A stretch of 64,000 nucleotides of DNA from Alentia gelatinosa (GCA_950022655.1 OX465583.1:13353298-13417297), one strand, 5' to 3'. Shown: positions 1-10,371, counted from the stretch's first letter. The notes: generated by a model not told the origin, from the sequence alone. Made by a program: numbers and translations.

Positions 1-401
1 CAAGTCTGTCTTCTCACGTCCAGGGTCTACCCTCATCATAACTCTCTGTATGACATGATCCTAAATATCTGTACTACTCCCGGAACATAGCTATCATTAA
101 CTCTAGAAGTTACGAGGCACACATAACTATCATTAACTTACTATACTATTTTTCCAGATAGAGCGGGAAGAAGCAAAACAATTTTTTGTCCTGAGTGATG
201 AACAAGTTCTCTAACGTCAGACCTGTGACTCATTATTTGTAAACAAACAAAATGGCAGATGTGATCACAGGTAAAACCAGGGAGGCTCATCTCCTCGCAT
301 GCACATAGACAGTGCATACTTGAGATTTCTAACCTCCAGTCTACTGTGTATTATTATGTGAGAATGTGATTTCAACGGAGTATGCAGAGTTGTGGGATTA
401 T
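1..401. other. No feature recognised
   Basis: AT-rich sequence without a convincing open frame or repeat. I see nothing assignable. Confidence 0.5.
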
Positions 402-740
402 GAGAAAACGTGGTTACTGAGCCCGTACGGATGGCCGTTCGAGGTCATTTGATGATAGAAATACGGCCCGACACCGCAGGTAGGAGGGCCGTATTTTTTC
501 ATCAAATGACCGAGAACGGACACCGTACAGGCTCAGTCACTACGTTTTCTTATTACTATACACCTCCCAATCGTTTCAAACACCCTTTTATTAACTTTAC
601 AAAGAGCATAAAGACTACTGCAATTCACTAGGGCCCGTTGTCACAGCGGGCGCGAACATTATTTATACTACACCCCTAGCAGCGGGCAGTATTTCATACA
701 TGTTCGGCCATAGGTGTAAAGTAATAATAAAGATCGTGGT
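402..740 (+). mobile_element. HM-like hairpin element, private stem type
   Basis: A long palindrome spans about 402-550: the arm starting GAAAACGTGGTTACTGAG pairs with the arm ending CTCAGTCACTACGTTTTC. The apical loop is GACACCGCAGGTAGGA, which starts with GA and ends with GA like the other HM loops but lacks GCGAAGC. The following 190 bp ends in a CATAGG motif and TAATAATAA, which resembles a degenerate class A module. The hairpin is certain. Membership of the HM group and the right boundary are inferred. Confidence 0.6.
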
Positions 741-1834
741 AGGCCTTGTGGTAGATTCTCATATCATTATGAGTTTCTCATTTTTCATCAGTAAAATTCG
801 TCTACGAAAGGTTAAATCTATGTTTGGGACACAAGGCTGACAGGTCTGTCTGCAGAAAGATGCTACCTTGAAGTGAGAGCGCAAGCATTCTCGGCCTTCG
901 CCGTGACCATGGCATGCTCATAACTGTGACATCACAGAATGTATGACCATAGCTATAACTACAACAACTACACTGTATCCCAGTAACCAGGATATGACAG
1001 AAACCGTCAACAACTTGATGTTTACTGTTTTAGTTAAATCTAAACCACGTGACGTACGTCAGTAACTAACTACACTCCACAGTTCCCCGGAGAAGGGTTG
1101 TGAAACAATAATCATCTGGAGTTCTTTGATAAAACCACGCGTTATAAATTGACATCAATCATTCCTCTCGTGGACTGCTATTTTCTCATATAACAATGTG
1201 ATGAAAGTCGATATCAAGTCTGTACAAATTACATACTATTTTCTATTACTACGCCTGGTGATAGTCATCCTAACAATAAGTACATCTCGTACGTGTTATA
1301 TGCGGCTGTGATGAGAGATGTATTTCATAGTTAGTTGTAAACACGTTTATGATAAATTCATATCCTACAATTACGTCAACCCTGTATATGTATGATCATG
1401 CACCAATTTTGCCTTGACAGGGGTAATTATTTCCGGACAAATTGCCGCACGTCAGATACACTAAGCTCGCCTGTCATGCGCATGGCAGCCGAGCGTCCGC
1501 CCCGCGTCCCTCCAGCGTCTGCCCGGCGTCTGTCCCGCGTCTGTCCGCCCCGAACCTTGACCTAATTCCAGGCATCACGTGACGATGGATCCTACAAGTT
1601 TGGATCCTTTCAAGGTTGGGGCTCGGGATCTAGGACTCGTGCACGGTCGCTAACCAACAATAAATAGGGGTCGGGTAATTGCATATAGACGGTTATACAT
1701 AGGTGCAATGAATATGACAGGGACTGGACAAAGAGGGTGATATGGAGGCGGCGATGGCCCAAACCGGTTTTTCTTACAGTGGGAGATGTGTATAGCCTGG
1801 TTAACAGTAAGTGTTCTGTAAATACTACTATCTC
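741..1834. other. No gene recognised; short GC-rich patch
   Basis: Mostly AT-rich. A GC-rich patch at about 1440-1560 carries several near-repeats of GTCCCGCGTCTGTC. I see no coding signature or terminal repeats around it. Confidence 0.5.
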
Positions 1835-1955
1835 ACCCCTGGTATTTTTCTCCATAGGCTTAACGTTAGGAACTCGTACTCCACGGTCGTGAAGGTAGTG
1901 TACCCAATACTCAATGGCTACTTGGGGATTTATTTGATTGATAAATAATGTTATA
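1835..1955 (-). mobile_element. HM module, class B, truncated by a MITE
   Basis: The sequence begins ATCTCACCCCTGG and continues with CATAGGCTTAACGTTAGG and an internal palindrome around ACTCCACGGTCGTG, as in the type-b module at 32.4-32.5 kb but inverted. It breaks off at the pogo-like MITE that starts at 1956, so the inner signature and the hairpin are missing. Confidence 0.7.
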
Positions 1956-2126
1956 CAGTAGAACCCCGCCAAACGGACACCCCGCGTAGGCGGTCACCCC
2001 GCGTCAGCGGACACCCCGCGTCAGCGGACACTTTTGCTCGGAATGGAAATTTTGCCCTCTATTAGATGTTTATTTTAACCCCGCGGGCACCTCGCGTAAG
2101 CGGACACCTCGCGTAACACCTCGTGG
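1956..2126. mobile_element. pogo/Tigger-like MITE, right end lost
   Basis: It begins CAGTAGAACCCCGCC after a TA dinucleotide and contains repeated (A/C)GCGGACACC units. It is homologous to the complete copies at 38937 and 44232. The right terminal repeat GGGGTTCTACTG is absent. The assignment to the Tc1/mariner superfamily, pogo/Tigger branch, rests on the CAGT-type ends and TA target of the complete copies. Confidence 0.7.
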
Positions 2127-2249
2127 ACACCATCTCATGAGTTTCCTTCAAAGAAACCATCAATCTGGGCATAATTTTAGGGATATGTGTACCAGGGGTA
2201 TCTTAGAACTAAAGCGACTCAAGGGTCCTAGCACACTGCGATCTATGGG

Positions 2250-2546
2250 ATATTATATCACCCATGGTATTTCTTCCCCCATGGACTTAACATTGGGAAC
2301 TCGCATCCAATGCCCATGGAGTATTTAGAATAAATACTCAATGGAGAATTATGTCACAAAAGTTAGCCAATTAGTCAATGTGAAGTATGAGATAAATTCA
2401 GAAACCTATTCAGGTTTACGGTCAGAGCTTGATCCCATATCGCTTGAATTGAGTCGTAATTCAGGCGGCTTCACCTCGTTCACTAAATGATTCAAATTTG
2501 TTGGGATACGAGCTCTGACTCTAAACTTTGATAGGTTCCCCTATAA
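2250..2546 (-). mobile_element. HM element, class B, stem type a
   Basis: Module followed by hairpin on the plus strand, so the element reads on minus. The module runs from TATATCACCCATGG to TATGAGATAA with an internal palindrome around CCCATGGAGTATTT and AATACTCAATGG. The hairpin starts AGAAACCTATTCAGG and ends at TAGGTTCCCCTATA. The loop strand carries GGCTTCACC, one change from GGCTTCGCC. A detached second copy of the right hairpin arm follows at about 2588-2650. Confidence 0.8.
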
Positions 2547-2587
2547 TATCATGTGGTTAGTGTTGTGTCTCATGGGGGGACTGTCAT

Positions 2588-2650
2588 AGGCGATTTAAAC
2601 TCGATGTGATAGGAGCTCTGACCCTAAACGTTCATAGGTTTCCTCTATAG
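2588..2650 (-). mobile_element. Detached hairpin arm of an HM type-a element
   Basis: The stretch from GATTTAAACTCGATGTGA to GGTTTCCTCTATA repeats the right arm of the element that ends at 2546. It has neither left arm nor module. It could be a partial duplication or the remains of a second insertion. Confidence 0.6.
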
Positions 2651-2984
2651 ACTCTACCTACATGATATCAAATGATATTGTCAGTAAATGTCGCTCGTTC
2701 ATAATAACATATCACATGCTCCGCTAGGCACGTAATGAAATAGCACCGCAGCGCCCTGTGTAAGTGCCCCCAGCATGGGGTATATCAATATCAAGTGGTA
2801 GACACTGTCTGATAATGACCCCAAGCCGAGTATCGCGCGGACACTGATATATACGGGCTTGGCGTATCTGTCGACCTGGTTAGACATGCCCCTCATTCTA
2901 ACCCAGTTGGAAGGTCGAGACGGGATATGTATCAAATGATATACACTCTGGGGTTTGTTTCATAAGCAGGACTGTCAGTTTAGG
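2651..2984. other. No feature recognised
   Basis: No repeat signature, hairpin or credible coding frame seen. Confidence 0.5.
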
Positions 2985-3115
2985 TATGGAGATAATTAGA
3001 AGGAAACCCACGAGATGAAAATATTTTGGTCCGTACTCCATCGAGTTTGACTGCAGAGTAATTCACGAAGCAAAGCTGAGTGAATTACTTTGTGAATATA
3101 CTGCTGCAGTGTGAG
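2985..3115 (+). mobile_element. HM element, stem type b, hairpin only, broken
   Basis: It starts ATAATTAGAAGGAAACCC, identical to the start of the complete copy at 32245. The inner stem GTAATTCAC and loop GAAGCAAAGCTGA (one change in GCGAAGC) are present. The right arm diverges after the inner stem and no module follows. Confidence 0.75.
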
Positions 3116-3179
3116 TGGGGAACACATCGGTACTGACCGTGGAATTGGGATGGGGTGTGTGGGAGGTTTGAAAAACTGC

Positions 3180-3300
3180 TGATTGGTATAAATGAGGCCC
3201 AATTCATTCTTTCTTTGTTTTACACAAGAAAAGTAATTGTATTAACTGAAAATGAAAACAAGGATTTTCTTGGAGGATGGGAAAACTGCTGCTGAAGTAA
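3180..3300 (+). repeat. Dispersed repeat, copy 1 of 2
   Basis: The sequence around TTTGTTTTACACAA, followed by an AACTGAAAATGAAAACA stretch and GGATTTTCTTGGA, recurs at about 53760-53880. No terminal structure is visible. It is probably a fragment of a longer interspersed repeat. Confidence 0.5.
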
Positions 3301-3494
3301 AGAGTGACTTGCGAATACAAATCGTAAAGAATGCCCAACAGGTGGGATTACATAAGTTTCACTTATCAAATCACAAAATGTATTTGTTACTGCATATTTG
3401 CATCTAAATAACATGTTCCAATGAAAACCAATGTGATGATGTATTCGTATCATAGAGATACCAAGCTCGGTACCTAAGTACACCGAGTATAGAC

Positions 3495-3725
3495 TCGTTG
3501 CTAAGTGGCAGAGGTGTTTGCCTTGAGCATGGGAGGTCGAGGGTTCGAATCCCAGTTGGGTCATACCAAAGACTTACACAAAAACGGTACCCACTGCTCA
3601 TTCGGCTTAACACCCACCATCAGAGTGAGGAGTAGGGGCTAGGGCATGAGTGGAAGAACGGCTGTATCACTGAACTTGGTGGTTGTACACACGGTATTCC
3701 CTCAATAAAAATTGTTTGAAAAAGA
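3495..3725 (+). mobile_element. tRNA-derived SINE, family S2
   Basis: A tRNA-like head with a B box GGTTCGAATCC is followed by TCATACCAAAGACTTACAC and a core with a GAGTGAGGAGTA block. The A-box region reads CTAAGTGG. The anticodon-loop region CTTGAGC would give UGA, but the head lacks the long variable arm of true tRNA-Ser, so the parent tRNA is uncertain. Other copies are at 47500 and 62815, both on minus. Confidence 0.75.
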
Positions 3726-4415
3726 AAAGGGAATGATTTAGCCCATATATCGGGGGCATTTTCCCTTCTCAACACTGCTAGCCTTGTTCAATACCGAAAT
3801 GCTAACACGGTGTTCTGCTCACAGAAACTCGGCGCATCCTGCGGCAGTCCAAAGGGGCACAGTGACACTTGATCAAGAAGTTCAGATAAATTATAAATTC
3901 AGTTTCAGTATTTAACGAGTTATCAATGCATCCTAATATTTCAATATGTATATTTTTACAAGCATTTTCTTTAATCACGAATGCTTCGTGGCATTAAACT
4001 TATCTGGAAATGAGGTGATGTTTAGGAATGAATGTAAATATCCTTGTGTAATAGAGACAAAACATATCTATGTATCATATCTAAAGTGAACTTTAGACTC
4101 TATCTAGAACACTATACAACATTCAAGTTCGCCACTTTTTCAATGGAAAATGATGGGGAACGCACAAAGCAATCAGTGATCACATCCTTAACATGATGTC
4201 TGACATTTTCAATATAGCAAAAATATGGTACTGTGACATGCTTCTGTCGATTAGCTTCCGTCCTGATAAACCAACAGGTTTCTGCCAAGGTCTGGTCTTC
4301 ATCAGGGTAGAAGGCTTGACAAAAAATTGAGGAAGTTTGCCAGGCTGTTTAAATCAAGTCATAGTGAGATGAAAACCATACTCTCTGTTACTGATGGGCA
4401 GCATGCGCATATATA
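3726..4415. other. No feature recognised
   Basis: AT-rich, apparently single-copy sequence. No coding or repeat signature seen. Confidence 0.5.
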
Positions 4416-5114
4416 CACAATAGTGACTGGTTTCAGATACAAGCGGTCGTATGCTCCGAGAGGTTGACGCGCAGTAATATCCGTAACTATGAAGATATTA
4501 CACAGATGTAATTCCGAGGAGCATAAAGCCGCTTTTATCTGAAACCAGTCTATGTTGCATTTATTATCCACCTTTTTCAGACAAGTGGCGTTCCCATATT
4601 AGTGCATTTTAGGTACACACTATATTTTCCATATGCACTTTTTTTCTATGGACAGTATCCATTAGGTGAATATATCTGTATGCTACGGGTATGTAGATAC
4701 ACGCTGCCCATGTGTTTTTTATGGACAGTATCCATTAAGTAAATATATCTGTATGTTACGGGTATGTAGATACACGCTGCCCATGTGCTTTCTATGGACA
4801 CTATCCATTAGGTGAATATATCTAATTGTTACGGGTATGTAGATACATGCTGCCCATGTGTTTTCTATGGACAGTATCCATTAGGTGAATATATCTGTAT
4901 GTTACGGGTATGTAGATACACGCTGCCCATGTGTTTTCTATGGACAGTATCCATTAGGTGAATATATCTGTATGTTACGGGTATGTAGATACATGCTGCT
5001 GATGTGCTTTCTATGGACATTATCCATTAGATGGCTATATCTGTATGCTACGGGTATGTAGATACACGCTGCCCATGTGTTTTCTATGGACACTATATAT
5101 GAGGTGGATAATAA
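4416..5114 (+). mobile_element. HM element, class A family 1, with minisatellite core
   Basis: The hairpin arms GACTGGTTTCAGATACAAGC and GCTTTTATCTGAAACCAGTC enclose a diverged loop region near 4470-4500. The module opens ATTTATTATCCACCTTTTTC. From 4648 to about 5100 it consists of a perfectly periodic 73-bp array. The element closes with CTATGGACACTATATATG and AGGTGGATAATAA. The array unit is made from the module's own terminal segment. Confidence 0.8.
4648..5100 (+). repeat. 73-bp minisatellite, about 6 units
   Basis: ATGGACA recurs at 4648, 4721, 4794, 4867, 4940, 5013 and 5086, each exactly 73 bp apart. Each unit contains TATCCATTAGGTGAATATAT and GGGTATGTAGATACA. The only differences I see are substitutions. 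The unit includes a version of the CTATGGACA..AGGTGGATAA end of the host element. Confidence 0.9.
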
Positions 5115-5562
5115 TATGGAACGTGACTATCTACATCTCACAGATCAGTGTTCTCACCTCCCCGCCTCCCAACGCCTTCACTTACTCTCATAATTAAGGA
5201 CATTCTGCAATGGGAATGGCAATTTGTGAACATCAAAAACAAAGTATTTAATTAGAAGATATAAAACAATCTTAAATTAATTCACTAAAAAAATAGGGAA
5301 CGGACTGTTAATTCAAAATAACTCCTATTATCCCTGGTTTCCTAGTTGTTTTTGGAGCAATCAGAATTCACTGGGCTCGAAATAAGTTTTGAATCATTTA
5401 TTACTGGGACTTTTTAGTGGACGCAGTGGGAGGTAGAGGTGATTTAATGTTTCATATCCGAGGAGACTTCTGGAATATGGGACACATATTTTGTTCACTT
5501 CACAGTAACTCATTTTCACTCACAAATACAATGATCTGTGTAGCCCCATTTCCCGGCTGAGG
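5115..5562. other. No feature recognised
   Basis: AT-rich sequence between two HM elements. Nothing assignable seen. Confidence 0.5.
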
Positions 5563-5957
5563 CAATAAACGATGGTTTCGTGGACAGGCGGCTGTAAACC
5601 ACGAAAGGTTGACGTGTAGTAATACACGAGAGCTAGTGAGTGTATTATGATGTTGACATCGAGTGGTTTACAGAGGCGCCTGTCCATATAACCATCGTAT
5701 TGTATCATTTATTGTATTTATCATCCATCTTCTCGAATAAATTAAATCAGGTATTTGCCATATTAAAGGGTATAACAATAGGGACTATTTCTTTGCTCTA
5801 TAACACAAAGGGACTATTTTCCCCGTATACCATGGCTTGAGACCGTATACCACAGATTTAAATCTGTATACCACAGATATGGTATCTGACATGTTTTATA
5901 TAATGGGTCGTGGTTAACTGAGTCTATGGAGACTTTGTATACGATGGATAATACATC
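5563..5957 (+). mobile_element. HM element, class A family 2
   Basis: Hairpin arms around GGACAGGCGGCTGTAAACC and GGTTTACAGAGGCGCCTGTCC. The apical part is TAATACAC, loop GAGAGCTAGTGA, GTGTATTA. The module opens TATTTATCATCCATC, contains three GTATACCA units and a small palindrome, and closes CTATGGAGACTTTGTATACG then ATGGATAATA. It is the most complete copy of the family. Others are at 12185 (minus), 16325, 48150 and 63869. Confidence 0.85.
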
Positions 5958-6223
5958 TCTGCCCCGGTACCTAACGCTACCAGAGTGGATTATTTATCAG
6001 GAATTGTTTGCTCTGGCACGGAGGCGACCTGCCGCCCACGGGAGGTGCAGCGTCAGGGATAAGGACTGGTACACGGTGTCGCCCCCTGTCGGGCACCGTG
6101 TGTTTGGCGCCCCAGGGGTCAGAGTGAGTCCATACATCTCAGAGGGTTGGCCGTGCTGATTGGTCGGCCGTGGCTGGTGGTGCCACTCTCCCAGCAGATT
6201 TCTCGCGGCGCTGGCGTTTACTC
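5958..6223. other. Moderately GC-rich tract, no assignment
   Basis: An open frame of 77 codons overlaps this tract from inside the preceding element. It has no recognisable motif and I treat it as chance. Confidence 0.45.
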
Positions 6224-6553
6224 GTTTTGTTTGTTTGTTTGTTTGGTTTGATTTAACGTCCAGTCAACCATTACAGGTCCTTACCAGACTTTCTCAAGGT
6301 TCTTTTACACCACAAGGGTGGTGATCGAATCTATGTGATGAATTCAGGTAGAAATCTCACCCCTACACGTCTACAGAAGTGAGAGTTCTCTTACTTCCCA
6401 CGCCACATAGACATGGTATGAGAAGAATTGGCGTTTGATATAGCAGTAAATCTACCACTGCTGGGAATGGAAGAGAAGAGTGGCTACAATGGGACTCAAA
6501 CCAGCAACCTTGGGATTACAAGTCCAGTGCCTTAACCTCTGAGCTAACTCCCA
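6224..6553 (-). mobile_element. SINE family S1, tail type A, near full length
   Basis: On minus: a tRNA-like head with A box TAGCTCAGAGG and a B-box region close to GGTTTGAGTCCC, anticodon loop CTTGTAA giving UGU (Thr-like), a conserved ~150-bp core, then the type A tail and a terminal (CAAA)n. It abuts the remaining right half of an HM element at 6556, whose left half is missing. Insertion or recombination here may have removed it. Confidence 0.85.
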
Positions 6554-6555
6554 AT

Positions 6556-6812
6556 CCACAAGGAGAATACGGCCACACAGATCGAAATTATGGTAATGTT
6601 GTATTTATTACTCACTTATTTTTAGATTTAAGCAATAAATATGATCGTTAGAAAACTTTTCAACGTAATTAAGAAGTTATGTTTGGGACTACTTTCATCT
6701 CAAAAATCCGTATCCTCCTAGGAGGGTACGGAGCTCCGTATCCTCCTCAGTAGGGATCTGTAATCTCCATAGGCTTAGTATAGAGACTCCGTATCAGGTG
6801 GGTAATAAAGTG
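6556..6812 (+). mobile_element. HM element, class A, stem type k, left half missing
   Basis: From ACAAGGAGAATACGGCCAC this matches the right half of the complete element at 10372-10731 almost base for base. It includes the opening TTATTACTCACTT, the small palindrome TCCTCCTAGGAGG and the closing AGGTGGGTAATAA. The left hairpin arm is absent. Confidence 0.85.
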
Positions 6813-6819
6813 GCTCTAC

Positions 6820-6882
6820 CTTACAATTTGCTGATGGATGATGGCAGAACTACCAATCACTCTGTGCCCTATAGAAGAGATC
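6820..6882 (-). repeat. Relict of the 110-bp repeat found at 37.1 kb
   Basis: TGGATGATGGCAGAAC and AATCACTCTGTGCCCTATA match, inverted, the central part of the 110-bp tandem unit at 37112-37530. A single degenerate unit remains. This shows that the unit is also dispersed. Confidence 0.6.
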
Positions 6883-7451
6883 ACGTGGTCGAAACCTGAA
6901 GCATCAGCGGGAAGGACAGGGTCAGAGCGAGGTGGGGCACGAGGAGACTTCCACGACAGTCCCCCGAATACTGACCACAATGGCGACCAAACCATGGAGC
7001 CGCATTGGCCGACTCACTGACAGACAGGGATGGGTGTGTGGCACGGTAGTATGAAAGGGCTGCCTAGGACAGGCGCTGACCGGCGCAGGAGGCCAGGGTC
7101 AAGTCTATTAGTGCCAGGTGTGAAATGCCAGGATCTTCTCATTGAGCCACTAAAGAGGCCCGGGCCGCCTATACTCCCCCGCACCTCCTTGGACGGGCAT
7201 GTGGGTGTATGGGCAGCCGGACCAGGAGCCAACGGATCACCGGGGTCAGGCCAGGCAAGGTACCGACAGGCAAATACCACCAGCGCGCATGGAGGCAGTG
7301 GTGGTAGGAATCAACCCGAGCCAGGTCCATGCGATCAGTTTGTTCCGGGATGATGTTTCACAGGGGCGGTCATTTGTCGTGATGGCGTCTGACTGCTGCC
7401 TGCATAATGATCCGGGCATTGGTAAGGAGAATCTCGCCGTTTCAGTTTCTC
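6883..7451. other. GC-rich tract, no gene recognised
   Basis: Markedly richer in G+C and CpG than the surroundings. Overlapping open frames of 88-122 codons on both strands are as expected from GC-rich DNA, and none shows a domain motif. It could be a CpG island or a decayed exon, but I see nothing that decides it. Confidence 0.4.
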
Positions 7452-8268
7452 CCTTCGTGTTATCTCATCCCTGGTATTTTTGTGCCATAGGCTTAACATT
7501 GGGCACTCCTTCTTTTTTTCTTTTTTTTAAAGATCTTTTATTTATACTGGAGGGTCTACTAGGGTAGTACCCTGTTTTCAGTAGGCTCCAGTGGCCAATG
7601 ACAAATAAGATTCGTGTCAAGTAGTCATTATATACTTAACATATTTACATATCTGAGGATGATATTTACAATGATGGTTTATCACAGACTGGCATGGCCA
7701 GTTATCATGTAGGATGGGTTGGCTTTTGACTATCAGAGTCTGCGTTGTAACAAGGTTTACCTAGTTCAAGTGTAGGCATTACATTGGGCTTTGAGGACTC
7801 TTTAAGTGAATGACTTAAACTCCTGTGGGGTGTTAGTGCGCCTAGTTTCTGGGTCTAGGGAGTTCCATAAGATAGCCGATTTGTAACCTATACTCTTCCT
7901 ATAGTATTCCAACTGGAATCTTTTCATTTGCAGGGTTGGACCCATGCCTTGTCTAGTAGGTCTTGCAAAGTGTTCAAGGTTGGCTTCATTTTTGCTTCTT
8001 TCTCCAAGCCCCTATGAGTATTGCAGTCCATTCTCCATGGTCTATATCCTGTGTATCGTACATTCTGTTAGTGTGTACAGGGGTGAGATAAATGCAGAAA
8101 GCAACTCGTTTTTTGGTCAAAGTCATTGTTCTCCAACTCGTTTGAATGCTACGTGATATTTCACTCAGCTGTCGCCTCATTCATATCACTCAGCATCAAA
8201 CTCGTGGAGAATGATGACTTTGACCAAAACTTGCTGGTTTCTTCTTTAGTCCTTGTGTGGCATCTGGA
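7452..8268 (-). mobile_element. HM element, class B, stem type p, split by a LINE
   Basis: The module begins TTATCTCATCCCTGG at 7454, continues CATAGGCTTAACATTGGG, is interrupted at 7516-7994 by a LINE 3' end, and resumes to GGGGTGAGATAA at about 8083. A hairpin follows with arms TTTTTTGGTCAAAGTCATTG and CTTTGACCAAAACTTG. Read on minus, its loop is GAGGCGACAGCTGA, a GNNA variant of the usual GNA tip. A smaller relative is at 27000-27232. Confidence 0.8.
7516..7994 (-). pseudogene. 5'-truncated LINE: C-terminus of reverse transcriptase ORF plus 3' UTR
   Basis: On the minus strand an uninterrupted frame runs from about 8000 to a stop at 7811 (about 60 codons). It holds a basic segment, then A-x-L-W-N-S-L and, about 18 residues on, E-F-K close to the stop. 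This arrangement (LWNSL, then R/T/P-rich linker, then FK) is typical of the extreme C-terminus of CR1/L2/Jockey-type LINE ORF2 proteins. I have no search to choose among these clades. About 300 bp of 3' UTR follow, ending in an A-rich tract interrupted by single G or C bases, which appears as the T-rich run at 7511-7528 on plus. A short direct repeat, CTTCTTT, flanks the insertion at 7509-7515 and 7995-8001 and fits a target-site duplication. The element lies inside an HM module and is younger than it. It is 5'-truncated and cannot encode an active protein. Confidence 0.75.
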
Positions 8269-8723
8269 TCACGTGTATGTAAAGAAGGATTTGATCACTT
8301 AGCAATAAAATAATTCATATGGAGGTTTAGTTTTCTAATTTTAATTTCTATTTCTAATTTGCATCAGAGTTCTCTGTCTCAACTATTTAGCGGAATTCCA
8401 TCTGCTAGTCACATCTGAAAGATATTAGTTCGGCAGAAGGTGGATCGAAAAAGTAAATGATTACGTTTTGAAATAGGACGAAGTAATGATAAAAGAAAAG
8501 ACAAGGGAGATGGAACGCCAAAAACAACGATAACGGAAAAATTTCAATTAAATCTAATGGTTTCTTTTCCAAATTCTTTAGTGTCCAAGAATCGATTAAG
8601 GTTCTTTTGAGTTCGTACAAAATTCCATCTGTAAAATGATGTCTCATTTAATCAAATTCGGGCAATCCTATTCATCTGTCACAGAAAGTATGGTATGGAG
8701 GCTGTCAAGGTCAAGCACAATCA
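8269..8723. other. No feature recognised
   Basis: AT-rich. An 80-codon frame on minus has no recognisable motif. Confidence 0.5.
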
Positions 8724-8729
8724 TTACAT

Positions 8730-9188
8730 CAGGGTTCGTACATAGAAAGCCCAATAAAATTCCAGGCCTTTTCTAGGCTTTTCCAGGCTCTAATATATTT
8801 TTTCCAGGTCATTGGTTTTAAAACAATGTCAGATACATCACCAAATTTAGTTGAAATTGTCTTTATCTTAATTACTACCAGTGGAATTTCAGTGGTTTTG
8901 GATATATATGTTCAAAATTCTTCTTCTTTTTTTGCCACTTTTAAATATGAAGACAAATAATCATATCCATGCTATATTTTATAGGTAGTCGGGTACCGTA
9001 GCTAAGGAAAGCTAATAATGACTGAAATTTCATAGACTAAAAAATTGTTTTTTATGCAAAACTAAATTTTCCAGGCTCTTCCAGGTTTTTCCAGGCTCTC
9101 TGTGAGAATTCAGGCTTTTCCAGGCCTGGAAAACCCAAAAGCATAATTCCAGGCTTTTCCAGGTTTTCCAGGCTCTTTACGAACCCTG
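8730..9188. mobile_element. CAGGG-ended non-autonomous DNA transposon (hAT-like ends)
   Basis: Terminal inverted repeats CAGGGTTCGTA and TACGAACCCTG are flanked on both sides by TTACAT (8724-8729 and 9189-9194). Subterminal regions carry many copies of TTCCAGGCTTTTCCAGG, pointing inward from both ends. The 459-bp interior has no open frame. CAGGG ends suggest the hAT superfamily, but its usual target duplication is 8 bp and only 6 bp match here, so the superfamily call is tentative. Confidence 0.75.
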
Positions 9189-9308
9189 TTACATGTAAAA
9201 TATATTTATATAACTCCCTTTAGTGCATATTCAATATATACCGTGCGGTCATGTTTATCTACAACGTACAGAGAGGAACTTAGACAGGTCTGGACAAACA
9301 TTGACCTG

Positions 9309-9518
9309 GGGCCCGTTTAATAATCTAGGATCTCTTTTTTCTGTAACTCGTGCAAGAGCTTTCGTTTAATGATATTTAAGGATGTTCGCTAAAGACAGTG
9401 CAAGCCGTCCATTAGGTCGTCCACAAGTGTTGAACAAAGTTGACCCACATCGTCCCTGGTTCTCTATGGCATACAGAAAAGGGTCTACATGTAAGATCCT
9501 AGATTATTAAACGGGCCC
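9309..9518. mobile_element. GGGCCC-ended MITE with 3-bp target duplication (Harbinger-like)
   Basis: The ends GGGCCCGTTTAATAATC and GATTATTAAACGGGCCC are perfect inverted repeats and continue into TAGGATC. CTG flanks both sides (9306-9308 and 9519-9521). A 3-bp duplication with GGGCCC-type ends fits PIF/Harbinger, although the target is not the usual TWA. Length is 210 bp and it is non-coding. Relatives are at 23414 (one end) and 58064. Confidence 0.75.
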
Positions 9519-9742
9519 CTGGTCGTCGCCTTCCAATAGACATAATCGACTGTTACGTTTTTGGTCAATATGGGGCTAGGAACTCTCAGATAAAGTTGGA
9601 TCAAACAGATCATGCACGTACTCTGCATCCGGTTGACATTTCCTTGTTTTTCTATCGCACCACTAAATGTCTAACTAAAATGTAGTAGTACGTATGCTAA
9701 AAACGGTTCTCAGACTGCTAGGAAATGAGGCTATAATACATA

Positions 9743-10272
9743 CACAATAATGACTGGTTTTGTGTACGAGTGGCCGTAATCTCCGAGAAGTTGACGCGTA
9801 GTAATATCCGAGCGATTAGCGACTACGAGGAGATTACGGTCCCTCGTATGCAGAACCAGTCGTTATTGTATTTATTACCCACCTACAAGATTACAACAAA
9901 TCGATTGCAATAAAGATGTTTCTGTAAGACAGTTAGTCCCAAACACCACAGCACTGTCAAGCGTGGCAGTAATTGGGTGTAGACTTACACCAAAAATGTA
10001 GTTCGCCATTTCACCATGATTTTAGCATGCAAAGCATGTTATGACTGTGATTTCTGATGGTAAATGAAATTATCATGACTGATTATGAATAATTCATATT
10101 GAATGAACATTCAAGAAACTTATTTTGAGAAACATGATAATTTGAACTCAGTATGGATGGGACTTTTTTCCGGAATCTCCTGCAGGTGATTCTGACATGT
10201 CAGAATCTCCCGGTAGCCGATTCCAGGTGCTCTATACATTTCCTATGGAGACTCTGTGTTTAGTGGGTAATA
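9743..10272 (+). mobile_element. HM element, class A, stem type l
   Basis: Hairpin arms GACTGGTTTTGTGTACGAG and its partner before CCAGTC at 9864. The apex is near CGAGCGATTAGCGACTACG. The module opens ATTTATTACCCACC, carries the palindromic pair GAATCTCCTGCAGG and GACATGTC, and closes CTATGGAGACTCTGTGTTTA then GTGGGTAATA. At about 530 bp it is longer than the typical element because the module is extended. Confidence 0.75.
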
Positions 10273-10371
10273 CAAGATTGGCAATCACTATCAGGGAAGA
10301 GACATGGGTAGTTAGGTATTTCTTATAGTTTATGTTACCAGGGGTGAAATAAACACTAATCTATACGGCAT

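Noticed and set aside
402..560. microRNA precursor from the long hairpin.
   Set aside because: The arms are far longer and more nearly perfect than an animal pre-miRNA, and the layout fits the mobile hairpin elements.
4648..5100. CRISPR-like array.
   Set aside because: The 73-bp units are continuous homologous repeats without variable spacers, and the context is eukaryotic.
7014..7567. Overlapping open frames of 88-122 codons in a GC-rich tract.
   Set aside because: Frames on both strands are open, as expected for GC-rich DNA. No motif or splice pattern that I could support.
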